A stretch of DNA of 7,727 nt from Clostridiales bacterium (GCA_012729875.1 JAAYCC010000171.1:1-7727), one strand, 5' to 3'. Counted from the stretch's first letter, positions 1-6,439 are shown. Numbers and translations are program-made. The notes: generated by a model not told the origin, from the letters alone.

Positions 1-28
1 ATATTAAAACTCAGGGGGCAATTACAAT

Positions 29-742
29 ATGTCTACACCTCACAACAGCGCCGAAAAAGGCCAGATAGCAAAGACCGTGCTAATGCCCGGTGACCCTTTG
101 AGAGCAAAATTTATAGCAGAGACTTTTCTTGACGACGCCGTGCTTATTAACAATGTACGCGGCGTACAGGGCTATACGGGAAGCAGAAACGGCACACCCG
201 TAACGGTTATGGCCAGTGGTATGGGCATCCCGTCAATCGGGATATACAGTTACGAGCTGTACAACTTTTATGCTGTCGAGAACATCATACGCGTAGGCAG
301 CGCGGGCGCCATTTCCGATGACCTCAAGCTGATGGATGTGGTGGCGGGGATGTCTGCCTGCACAAACTCGAGCTTTGCCTCACAGTACAATCTGCCGGGG
401 TCTATAGCACCGACGGCGAGTTTTGAGCTGCTGCGAGCGGCCGTTGACTGCGGGAAGCTAAAGGGCATGAATATGCGCGTGGGCAGCATACTCTCAGCAG
501 ACAATTTCTATAACGACGACAGGACCGCTATGGACAGCTGGAAGAAAATGGGTGTTCTTGCTGTGGAGATGGAAGCTGCGGGACTATACCTCACTGCACA
601 GCGTGCAGGCAAGCGCGCGCTGTGCCTGTGTACGATTTCCGACCACCTCTACCGGCCCGGTGAGCTGACACCGGAACAGCGGCAGATGGGGTTCAGTGAA
701 ATGATCGAGCTTGCCATGGATGTCGCTACCGTTATGGCGTAG
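29..742 (+). CDS. deoD: Purine nucleoside phosphorylase, DeoD type
   Basis: This cytoplasmic salvage enzyme splits purine (deoxy)ribonucleosides with phosphate into free base and (deoxy)ribose-1-phosphate. The 237-residue product is full length for the DeoD family and aligns by eye with E. coli DeoD along its whole length. It starts with the family signature STPH. Visible active-site residues are His5, Gly21, Arg25 and Arg44 (phosphate and subunit-interface residues), Arg88 with Ser91 in the RVGSAG segment, Glu180-Met181-Glu182 in VEMEAAG (sugar binding), and Ser204-Asp205 plus Arg218 (base protonation). Nothing essential is missing. The ATG at 29 follows AGGGGG at 13-18, about 10 bases upstream. 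Only 28 bases lie before the gene, so its promoter and any upstream partner are outside the window. A strong terminator follows 18 bases after the stop, so it ends its transcription unit. The family call is secure; substrate preference among purines cannot be read from sequence. Confidence 0.97.
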   Translation: MSTPHNSAEKGQIAKTVLMPGDPLRAKFIAETFLDDAVLINNVRGVQGYTGSRNGTPVTVMASGMGIPSIGIYSYELYNFYAVENIIRVGSAGAISDDLKLMDVVAGMSACTNSSFASQYNLPGSIAPTASFELLRAAVDCGKLKGMNMRVGSILSADNFYNDDRTAMDSWKKMGVLAVEMEAAGLYLTAQRAGKRALCLCTISDHLYRPGELTPEQRQMGFSEMIELAMDVATVMA

Positions 743-760
743 CTAAACTCAGACCAAAAT

Positions 761-801
761 CCGCGGACCGGTACAGAGAAACGGTTCGCGGTTTTTGTTT
801 T
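761..801 (+). terminator. Intrinsic terminator of deoD
   Basis: Arms 761-770 and 782-791 form a 10-bp GC-rich stem with one G·U wobble and an 11-base loop. TTTTT (792-796) and TTTT (798-801) follow. It begins 18 bases after the deoD stop and precedes the next promoter, separating deoD from the lysine-transporter unit. Confidence 0.9.
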
Positions 802-827
802 ATGAGAGCTGCAGACCGCTTTTCTTG

Positions 828-855
828 TTGACAAAGGGGGAAACGCGTCTATAAT
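828..855 (+). promoter_or_regulatory. Sigma-A-type promoter of the lysine riboswitch transcript
   Basis: A perfect TTGACA (828-833) and a perfect TATAAT (850-855) are separated by 16 bases. The expected transcription start is near 862, about 37 bases before the riboswitch P1 helix. With both hexamers at consensus this should be a strong basal promoter. That suits control by premature termination in the leader rather than by an activator. No operator-like repeat was seen around it. Confidence 0.9.
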
Positions 856-896
856 ATTAGTGTATGTCCTAATTTTCAAAAAGTAATTAATAAAGG

Positions 897-1062
897 CTAT
901 GATAGAGGTGCATGCAGCATCAGTACCGGTCCGCGTTAAACAGGCACTGCGGTCGGGAAAGGGCTGTTTGCCGAGGTGCGGCAGGGCTTGCCTGAGTCCT
1001 CCGTTTCCGGGATGGCGGAGAATATCCGCTGTACTGTCACATTTTGTGGAGCGCTGTCATTG
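897..1062 (+). promoter_or_regulatory. Lysine riboswitch (L-box) aptamer
   Basis: The conserved L-box elements appear in the right order: GATAGAGGTGC (901-911), a loop-E-like AGTA (922-925) opposite GAAAGG (957-962), GCCGAGG (970-976), and CTGTCAC with TGGAGCGCTGTC near the 3' end. The helices can be drawn by hand. P1 pairs 899-905 with 1054-1060 (7 bp, one G·U). P2 pairs 915-918 with 963-966, then 926-928 with 954-956 and 931-935 with 948-952. P3 top pairs 983-987 with 996-1000. P4 pairs 1015-1019 with 1025-1029. P5 pairs 1038-1041 with 1045-1048. The diagnostic P2-P3 kissing contact is a perfect 6-bp match between loop bases CAGGCA (941-946) and TGCCTG (989-994). This class binds L-lysine and represses downstream lysine synthesis or uptake genes. 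Here it precedes an NhaC-family transporter. The class call is very strong even without a covariance search. Confidence 0.95.
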
Positions 1063-1099
1063 ACCATAACCATGCATATTAAAATTTGTGTGCTTTAGT

Positions 1100-1137
1100 C
1101 ATGTAATGCGGTTTGCTCCCGCTTGCATGGCTTTTTT
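1100..1137 (+). terminator. Lysine-riboswitch expression platform: intrinsic terminator
   Basis: Bases 1100-1111 pair with 1119-1129 as an 11-bp stem with one bulged T (1107) and one G·U, closed by a 7-base loop. GC and then six T (1132-1137) follow. It lies 40 bases after the aptamer and 57 bases before the transporter start, where a riboswitch attenuator is expected. A competing pairing is visible. CATT (1058-1061, mostly the 3' strand of P1) can pair with AATG (1105-1108, the 5' arm of the terminator), extended by GAC (1062-1064) with GTC (1098-1100). GCATA (1074-1078) and TGTGC (1089-1093) can form a hairpin in between. So P1 formation with lysine should free the terminator, turning transcription off. 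The antiterminator details are inferred. Confidence 0.88.
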
Positions 1138-1194
1138 GTTGCTTGGAGAAAAAGGGAAAGGCTAAACGCCATAAAAATAACTGGAGGGAACACA

Positions 1195-2820
1195 ATGAAA
1201 AGACCAAGCAGCAGAATCCTTGCCATTTCACTGCTCGTTATGGTAGTCGGTGCTCTGCTAGCCACGACGGTATTTGCCGCCGACGGCGAGGAGTACGTGA
1301 GCAATATGTATGGCACATTCTGGGCGCTGGTTCCGCCGATAATCGCCATTGTACTGGCGCTTATCACAAAAGAGGTCTACTCCTCACTGTTCATCGGAAT
1401 CGTTGCAGGCGCTCTGTTCTATTCAAACTTCAAGCCCGTAATGACCCTTGACACCGTAGTAAACGACGGACTTATCGCGGGAGTGTCCAACGGCTGGAAC
1501 GCGGGAATCTTCCTTTTCCTCGTTTTGCTGGGTATTTTGGTCGCTCTTATCAATAAGGCGGGCGGCTCCGCGGCCTTTGGGCGTTGGGCCGAGACCCACA
1601 TAAAAACCCGTGCGGGCGCTATGCTTGCAACCTTTGCCCTTGGCGTTCTTATCTTCGTGGATGATTACTTCAACTGTCTGACTGTCGGCAGCGTCATGCG
1701 CCCTGTGACAGACTCCCACAAAATCTCCCGCGCAAAGCTCGCCTACCTCATCGACGCTACCGCAGCTCCCGTCTGTATGATAGCCCCCATCTCGAGCTGG
1801 GCGGCGGCTGTTTCCGGTATGGTCGAGGGTGAGGACGGACTTGAGCTCTTTGTCAAGGCTATCCCCTATAACCTCTATTCTCTGATGACATTTGTCTTCA
1901 TTATCGCTATAACGCTTATGAAGTTCGACTACGGCCCCATGAAGCTACATGAGATGAACGCAAGGCTGAACGGCGACCTGTTTACATCCGGGGAAAATCT
2001 CTCGGAAGATGAGGAAGAGGGCTATTCCCCCAAAGGCCGTGTGCTTGACCTTGTTATCCCTATCGTTCTTCTTGTCGGCTTCTGCATAACCGGTATGATT
2101 TATGTAGGCGGCTTCTTCGAAGGTACTGGTTTTATTGAAGCTTTCGGCGGCACCGACGCTTCCGTCGGCCTGCCCTGGGGCGCGATTATAGCCCTTGTCA
2201 TTACAGTTATCTACTTCCTCTGCCGCAGAGTCATGACTTTCAAGGAGGCTATGGCCTGCGTACCCAAGGGCTTCGTCGCTATGGTCCCGGCTCTGCTCAT
2301 CCTCACCTTTGCTATCACTCTTAAAAATATGACGAATCTGCTCGGAGCAGGCACATTCGTTGAAGACGCTATGTACAACGCCGCCCCCGGATTTGCGAAC
2401 TTCCTGCCCGCGATTTTCTTTGTCGTGGCTGTCTTTATCGCATTCTCCACGGGAACCAGCTGGGGAACCTTCGGCATCCTTATTCCCATTGTTGTCAAGG
2501 TTTTATCCAACGACCCGCAGCTTATGATCATCGGCATCTCCGCCTGCCTTGCAGGCGCTGTCTGCGGAGATCATGTCAGCCCGATTTCCGATACGACCAT
2601 CATGTCCTCGGCGGGTGCTCAGTGCGACCACGTAAACCATGTCTCTACTCAGATGCCCTATGCCATGACCGTCGCCGCTGTGTCCTTTGTCGGCTACATA
2701 ATAGCGGCGTTTACACGGAATGTCTGGATAATTCTCGGAAGCTCGATTGCTATTCTTCTCCTTACGCTGTTCGTAATTCGTGCGAAAGAGAGCAGGAAGG
2801 ATAAAATGGCTGCAGAATAA
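1195..2820 (+). CDS. lysW: NhaC-family transporter, predicted lysine transporter (LysW-like)
   Basis: This is a polytopic inner-membrane carrier of the NhaC superfamily (Na_H_antiporter domain), 541 residues with about a dozen hydrophobic segments. Family signatures are clear: FVDDYFN (154-160) followed by the conserved stretch through APISSWAA (about 197-204), TGTSWG (419-424), and GDHVSPISDTT (458-468) followed by the CDHVNH region. NhaC members are usually annotated as Na+/H+ antiporters, but the family also carries organic substrates. The lysine riboswitch directly upstream points to lysine uptake, as proposed for LysW proteins by comparative genomics. The ATG at 1195 is chosen because GGAGGG (1183-1188) sits 6 bases upstream. 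The in-frame ATG at 1123 lies inside the terminator hairpin and has no ribosome site. Residues 7-28 look like a Sec signal peptide ending in VFA-AD, unusual before a multi-pass protein. It is a one-gene unit with its own terminator. Family membership is secure; the substrate is inferred from regulation. Confidence 0.9.
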   Translation: MKRPSSRILAISLLVMVVGALLATTVFAADGEEYVSNMYGTFWALVPPIIAIVLALITKEVYSSLFIGIVAGALFYSNFKPVMTLDTVVNDGLIAGVSNGWNAGIFLFLVLLGILVALINKAGGSAAFGRWAETHIKTRAGAMLATFALGVLIFVDDYFNCLTVGSVMRPVTDSHKISRAKLAYLIDATAAPVCMIAPISSWAAAVSGMVEGEDGLELFVKAIPYNLYSLMTFVFIIAITLMKFDYGPMKLHEMNARLNGDLFTSGENLSEDEEEGYSPKGRVLDLVIPIVLLVGFCITGMIYVGGFFEGTGFIEAFGGTDASVGLPWGAIIALVITVIYFLCRRVMTFKEAMACVPKGFVAMVPALLILTFAITLKNMTNLLGAGTFVEDAMYNAAPGFANFLPAIFFVVAVFIAFSTGTSWGTFGILIPIVVKVLSNDPQLMIIGISACLAGAVCGDHVSPISDTTIMSSAGAQCDHVNHVSTQMPYAMTVAAVSFVGYIIAAFTRNVWIILGSSIAILLLTLFVIRAKESRKDKMAAE

Positions 2821-2842
2821 GTGAAAAAATGGCATTTGACCT

Positions 2843-2873
2843 ACGGCCCGTACTTTTAGTGCGGGCCGTTTTT
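2843..2873 (+). terminator. Intrinsic terminator of the lysine transporter gene
   Basis: Arms 2843-2853 and 2859-2869 make an 11-bp stem with one G·U wobble around a 5-base loop, running into TTTTT (2869-2873). It starts 23 bases after the transporter stop and ends just before the next promoter, so readthrough into the glycosyltransferase unit should be low. Confidence 0.92.
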
Positions 2874-2875
2874 AA

Positions 2876-2904
2876 TGGACAGGATATAATAAAAGTAGTA
2901 TAAT
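2876..2904 (+). promoter_or_regulatory. Promoter of the glycosyltransferase-hisJ-rpiB unit
   Basis: TGGACA (2876-2881, five of six matches to the -35 consensus) and a perfect TATAAT (2899-2904) are separated by exactly 17 bases. The predicted start of transcription is near 2911, about 33 bases before the start codon at 2944. It lies immediately after the preceding terminator and is the only good promoter seen upstream of the four-gene unit. Confidence 0.82.
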
Positions 2905-2943
2905 ATAACGATATTACTCATAGAACAGGAGATGTGCAGGAAA

Positions 2944-4815
2944 ATGCTGCCGATCATCTTTCTTATAATAGCTGTGGCGTGTGTTTTTGCGTTTTTTGCT
3001 GCGTATCTTCTTCTGTTTCGCAGCCGATTTCCGGTCGCAGATGTGGAGGAGAGGGAGACCTCGCGTCTTTCCTATCCCCGCAGGCGCTTTCCCATGGAGA
3101 AAAAGGATGCGCTTCCGCTTATCATTATAACAGTCGTCTATGCCGTCGTAGCCTTTTGGGGGCTGGGCGACCGTACCGCGCCCACCAGCTTTTGCACCTT
3201 TTCCGGCGAGGGGCAATATGCGGTCGTTGAGCTTCCCGCAGAAACGCTAATATCCAAAGTCATGTATTATTCTGGACTGTTCAACGGAAACTATTTTCTG
3301 CAGTATTCCGACGATGGGGAGAATTACACGGATGCTGCGGTTCTGGAGCAGAAGCATTCAGGCGTGCTCAAGTGGCACGAGCAAAGCCTGGCGGATGTCC
3401 AGAAGGCAGCGAAGTACATCCGTATCATCTCCGATTCCAAGCTGCAGATGGGAGAGCTCTGCCTCTACGATTGGGCAGGCGACCTTATCCCGACAGAGGG
3501 CTTTGTCTACGACGACGCCTGTGCAGGGCTCTTTGATGAGAGGGGACTGGTTCCCGACAGTCCCAGCTATCTGAACGGCGCCTATTTCGACGAGATCTAC
3601 CATGCTCGCACAGCCACGGAGCACATTGTGGGCATCTACCCTTACGAGGTGTCCCACCCACCGCTGGGAAAGCTGATCATCGGTCTCGGTATCAGGGCTT
3701 TTGGCCTCAACCCCTTTGGATGGCGCTTTATGGGAGTGCTGTTCGGCGTACTGATGCTGCCCTTTTTGTATGTCTTTATCAAAAATCTCTTCGGGTCAAC
3801 GGCAATCTCCGCCTGCGGCACGGCAATTTTTGCGTTTGACTTTATGCACTACGTGCAGACACGCATTGCCACCATTGACACCTACGGCGTTTTCTTCATA
3901 CTGCTGATGTACTTCTTTATGTACCGCTATATCACCGTGCCCAGAGACGATCCTTTTACTCCAAAATGGAAAGAGACGCTGCCTCTTTTTCTGTCCGGTC
4001 TGAGCTTGGGCCTTGGCTGTGCAAGCAAGTGGACGGCGGTTTACGGCGGAGCGGGGCTTGCTCTCATCTGGCTGCTTTTCCGCATCGCGAGAGGCAGAGA
4101 GCTGTGCAGTACAGGGCATACCGGCGAACACCGCATTGAGCTTGTGACAAACATCCTTCAGTGTGCGGCGTTTTTTGTGCTTATTCCCGCTGCAATCTAC
4201 TATGTCAGCTACTGGTACTATGGAACCGCGAGGGGACTGCACGGCGACGTATCCATGCTCTTTTCAAAGGAATATGCGCAGATAGTCCTGGAAAACCAGA
4301 AGTTTATGTTCACCTACCACGCCGGCGTGACAGCCACGCACCCCTATTCGTCCCGTTGGTACCAGTGGATAGTTGACGGCAGACCGATACTCTACTATCT
4401 GGAGTCTCTTCCTGACAACTACAAATCCGCTTTTGCGGCGTTTATGAACCCCTTGGTATGCTGGGGAGGCCTTTTGGCGATAATCTCCATGGCCTGGCGA
4501 ACTATACGCTACCATGACGGCAAGGCGCTGTTCATACTCATAGGTTATCTTGCAAGCCTTGTGCCTTGGATGTTCATTTCACGCATAACGTTCGAATACC
4601 ACTATTTCCCCTGCCTTATCTTCCTTGTGCTGGCACTCTGCCACGTTTTCAACAGTTTCCGTCTTAGAGACAGGCACTGGAAGCCAAAGGTATACGGGGC
4701 GGCGGGGGCGTGCATCCTTCTCTTTGTGCTGTTTTATCCGGTGCTCTCCGGCATACCCGCGCCAAGATGGTATACTGACCTGCTTGCATGGATACCCGAC
4801 GCGTGGCCGCTCTGA
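2944..4815 (+). CDS. PMT-family (GT39-like) membrane glycosyltransferase with a discoidin-like insert
   Basis: This is an integral membrane glycosyltransferase of the protein O-mannosyltransferase type. The family moves a sugar from a polyprenyl-phosphate donor to an acceptor on the outer face of the membrane. The product has 623 residues. Order: a membrane helix (3-25), a basic linker, a second helix (about 57-75), then an extracytoplasmic beta-rich stretch (about 77-178) resembling an F5/8 type C (discoidin, CBM32-like) fold. The catalytic first loop follows, with the PMT signature FDEIYHARTA (acidic pair Asp216-Glu217) and SHPPLGK (237-243), then NPFGWRF, TRIATIDTYG and about eight more membrane segments. 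FTYHAGVTATHPYSS (456-470) is typical of the bacterial branch. The start at 2944 is preferred: AGGAGATG (2927-2934) lies 9 bases upstream, whereas it overlaps the in-frame ATG at 2932. Donor sugar and acceptor (protein, lipid or cell-wall polymer) are unknown. Its neighbours do not identify a pathway. Confidence 0.9.
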   Translation: MLPIIFLIIAVACVFAFFAAYLLLFRSRFPVADVEERETSRLSYPRRRFPMEKKDALPLIIITVVYAVVAFWGLGDRTAPTSFCTFSGEGQYAVVELPAETLISKVMYYSGLFNGNYFLQYSDDGENYTDAAVLEQKHSGVLKWHEQSLADVQKAAKYIRIISDSKLQMGELCLYDWAGDLIPTEGFVYDDACAGLFDERGLVPDSPSYLNGAYFDEIYHARTATEHIVGIYPYEVSHPPLGKLIIGLGIRAFGLNPFGWRFMGVLFGVLMLPFLYVFIKNLFGSTAISACGTAIFAFDFMHYVQTRIATIDTYGVFFILLMYFFMYRYITVPRDDPFTPKWKETLPLFLSGLSLGLGCASKWTAVYGGAGLALIWLLFRIARGRELCSTGHTGEHRIELVTNILQCAAFFVLIPAAIYYVSYWYYGTARGLHGDVSMLFSKEYAQIVLENQKFMFTYHAGVTATHPYSSRWYQWIVDGRPILYYLESLPDNYKSAFAAFMNPLVCWGGLLAIISMAWRTIRYHDGKALFILIGYLASLVPWMFISRITFEYHYFPCLIFLVLALCHVFNSFRLRDRHWKPKVYGAAGACILLFVLFYPVLSGIPAPRWYTDLLAWIPDAWPL

Positions 4816-4842
4816 CGGGATTTGGCGAAAGGAACATTACAG

Positions 4843-5667
4843 ATGTACTTTACAGATAACCACATACACAGCCTGTGCTCACCGGACGGGTACGGCTCCA
4901 TGACCGAGATGATGGAGGCGTCCTATGCGGCGGGCGTGCGCCACATGTGCTTTACGGATCACTGCGATATGGACAATTACCTGACAGGCGCGCCCGACCC
5001 AGACTGTTTTTCGTTTCGGGACAGGATGAACCAGCTTTACGCCGAGGCGTTAAAGGCAAAACCCGGCGACATGACGCTGTGCCTCGGGCTTGAGCTGGGC
5101 GAGGGAAACCACAACCCGGAGCTTGCCGCGGAAATCGCGGCTTCGCCTGAGCTGGATTTTGTCCTGGGCTCCCTCCACAATCTGCGCGGTACTGTGGACT
5201 TTTACGAGATGAGCTATACGGACGAGACGTTCTGCCGCAACTTGCTGGACCTATACATGGGCGAGCTTTTGGAGCTGGCTGGACTTCCGAGCTTCGATGT
5301 TATGGCGCACATAGGCTATCCTGTGCGCTACATCAGAAAAGCGGGCTTTTCGTCGGACATGACCACAGATACACACGGCGACAGGCTGAGAGCTCTTTTG
5401 AAAAAGCTGATCGAGAGCGGGAAAGGTATTGAGATAAACTGCGCGGGCTACCGCAACAGATACCTGAACGACAGCGTGCCCGCTTTCGATATACTGCGCT
5501 TGTATAAGGAGATGGGCGGCGAAGTTATAACCGTTGGCAGCGACGCGCACAAAACAGAACAGGCGGGCAGCGGACTTAACAAGGGTTTTGACATTCTGCG
5601 CAGTCTGGGGTATAAGTATGTTACGGTTTTTGAAAAGAGAAAACCAAAATTCATAAAGCTGGACTAG
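4843..5667 (+). CDS. hisJ: PHP-domain phosphatase, HisJ-type histidinol-phosphatase
   Basis: This cytoplasmic metal-dependent phosphoesterase is 274 residues long, about the usual HisJ length. HisJ converts L-histidinol phosphate to L-histidinol in histidine synthesis. All PHP metal-ligand motifs are present in order: DNHIHS (His7, His9), FTDHC (His40), LGLELG (Glu84), GSLHN (His112), AHIGYP (His156) and GSDAH (Asp234, His236). SLHN and the AHIGYP segment are typical of the HisJ branch rather than the polymerase-type PHP domains. The ATG at 4843 is preferred because AAAGGA (4828-4833) lies 9 bases upstream. The TTG at 4822 in the same frame has no ribosome site and would place seven extra residues before the conserved start. 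It lies 27 bases after the glycosyltransferase and 15 bases before rpiB, so it is probably cotranscribed with both. No other histidine gene is in the window, so a different phosphate substrate remains possible. Confidence 0.85.
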   Translation: MYFTDNHIHSLCSPDGYGSMTEMMEASYAAGVRHMCFTDHCDMDNYLTGAPDPDCFSFRDRMNQLYAEALKAKPGDMTLCLGLELGEGNHNPELAAEIAASPELDFVLGSLHNLRGTVDFYEMSYTDETFCRNLLDLYMGELLELAGLPSFDVMAHIGYPVRYIRKAGFSSDMTTDTHGDRLRALLKKLIESGKGIEINCAGYRNRYLNDSVPAFDILRLYKEMGGEVITVGSDAHKTEQAGSGLNKGFDILRSLGYKYVTVFEKRKPKFIKLD

Positions 5668-5682
5668 AAACGGGGAAGAAAA

Positions 5683-6123
5683 ATGATTGCTATCGGAAGC
5701 GACCACGGCGGCTTTGCGCTCAAACGGGAGATAATGAAGTACCTAGACGAAAAGGGTCTTGAGTACAAGGATTTCGGAACCTACACGGAGGATAGCTGCG
5801 ACTATCCCGACTACGGCGAGGCTGTCGGCCGTGCCGTCGCAGGCGGGGAGTGTGAGCGCGGAATAGTTATCTGCGGAACAGGTATAGGCATATCCATTTC
5901 GGCAAACAAAGTAAAGGGAGTCCGCGCGGCGCTCTGCGGAGACTGCTACAGCGCCGAATACACGCGCCGCCACAACGACGCCAATGTGCTGGCTCTCGGT
6001 GCGCGAGTACTTGGGACCGGCCTCGCTCTGAAAATTGTCGAGATTTTTTTGGGTACGGATTTCGAGGGAGGCAGACATGCAAGGCGTGTCGAACTGATCT
6101 CGAAGATAGAGGAGAGAAACTGA
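5683..6123 (+). CDS. rpiB: Ribose-5-phosphate isomerase B
   Basis: This cytoplasmic enzyme interconverts ribose-5-phosphate and ribulose-5-phosphate in the non-oxidative pentose phosphate pathway. The 146-residue product is full length for the RpiB/LacAB family. Key features are SDHGG near the N-terminus (Asp7-His8), the phosphate-binding loop CGTGIG (64-69) whose Cys64 corresponds to the catalytic base of E. coli RpiB, RRHNDANVL with His97 as the likely ring-opening acid, and the C-terminal GGRHARRV with arginines for phosphate binding. A cysteine at the loop start and the overall length favour RpiB over LacA/LacB. The ATG at 5683 has GGGGA (5672-5676) 6 bases upstream. It lies 15 bases after hisJ and is probably translated from the same mRNA. 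Family call is secure. An allose-6-phosphate or other sugar-phosphate isomerase role cannot be excluded by sequence. Confidence 0.95.
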   Translation: MIAIGSDHGGFALKREIMKYLDEKGLEYKDFGTYTEDSCDYPDYGEAVGRAVAGGECERGIVICGTGIGISISANKVKGVRAALCGDCYSAEYTRRHNDANVLALGARVLGTGLALKIVEIFLGTDFEGGRHARRVELISKIEERN

Positions 6124-6144
6124 CCCCTGGACGGAGGTGAATTT

Positions 6145-6339
6145 ATGGCGATAAAACCGAAGGACGTATATCAGGGTAGGCGTAAGGCCGGGAAACCCGG
6201 AAGGATTATCGCCTGGACAGCGGCAGCGCTGTTCGTTTTGGCGATAGCTCTGTTTTTCGGGCTGCGTCATTTTGCGGTATACGACGAATACGGAAACGCT
6301 ACTGTCGTATTGCCGTTTTCGCAATCGGCTGAAAAGTGA
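6145..6339 (+). CDS. Small single-pass membrane protein of unknown function
   Basis: I do not recognise this gene. It encodes 64 residues: a strongly basic N-terminus (KPKDVYQGRRKAGKPGR, about residues 4-20), one hydrophobic helix (about 21-40), then a short tail of about 24 residues containing YDEYGNATVVLPFSQS. By the positive-inside rule the tail would lie outside the membrane. It is very likely translated: GGAGGTGA (6133-6140) is a near-perfect ribosome site 7 bases (counted from GGAGG) before the ATG. It is the last gene of the glycosyltransferase-hisJ-rpiB series, 21 bases after rpiB. The basic start and helix resemble, from memory only, the membrane anchors of larger envelope proteins in related Clostridia. 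So it could be a stand-alone small protein or the remnant of a longer one. No continuation in another frame is visible after the stop. Confidence 0.75.
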   Translation: MAIKPKDVYQGRRKAGKPGRIIAWTAAALFVLAIALFFGLRHFAVYDEYGNATVVLPFSQSAEK

Positions 6340-6410
6340 TTGGACATATTCGACAAAAACCGACTTTTTCTTTTTACTGTAACTATTTGTTTCAATTTTC
6401 AAAAAAGGGC

Positions 6411-6439
6411 TTGCATTTAGGTTTTTGCTGTGCTACAAT
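6411..6439 (+). promoter_or_regulatory. Promoter of rpmE
   Basis: TTGCAT (6411-6416) and TACAAT (6434-6439) are separated by exactly 17 bases, each close to the sigma-A consensus. The predicted start is near 6446, giving a leader of about 38 bases. The stretch 6340-6410 ahead of it is AT-rich, with T-runs but no convincing GC-rich hairpin, so no clear terminator for the preceding unit could be assigned. Confidence 0.8.

Noticed and set aside
871..882. AATTTTCAAAAA also found at 6394-6405
   Set aside because: A 12-base AT-rich match in two promoter regions, with no shared flanks. It is likely to be chance.
1123..1194. Upstream in-frame ATG that would lengthen the lysine transporter by 24 residues
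   Set aside because: The ATG lies within the riboswitch terminator hairpin and has no ribosome site. The added residues are not membrane- or family-like, and GGAGGG precedes the ATG at 1195.
2885..2890. Second TATAAT upstream of the glycosyltransferase
   Set aside because: No acceptable -35 hexamer lies 16-18 bases upstream (that position is inside the previous terminator stem). The TATAAT at 2899 has TGGACA at exactly 17.
2932..2943. Alternative ATG four codons upstream for the glycosyltransferase
   Set aside because: It overlaps the AGGAGATG ribosome site (2927-2934), leaving no spacing. The ATG at 2944 is correctly spaced.
4822..4842. TTG start for the PHP phosphatase
   Set aside because: No ribosome site is present before it. 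AAAGGA is well placed for the ATG at 4843, where the conserved protein begins.
6355..6375. Possible terminator after the small membrane protein (A-run, CCGAC, T-run)
   Set aside because: Only an A-T stem of about five pairs could form. There is no GC-rich stem, so it does not qualify as an intrinsic terminator.
5743..6402. Long minus-strand open frame (about 219 codons) opposite rpiB and the small membrane protein
   Set aside because: It is antisense to a certain gene, lacks any recognisable motif or ribosome site and is explained by codon bias of the plus strand.
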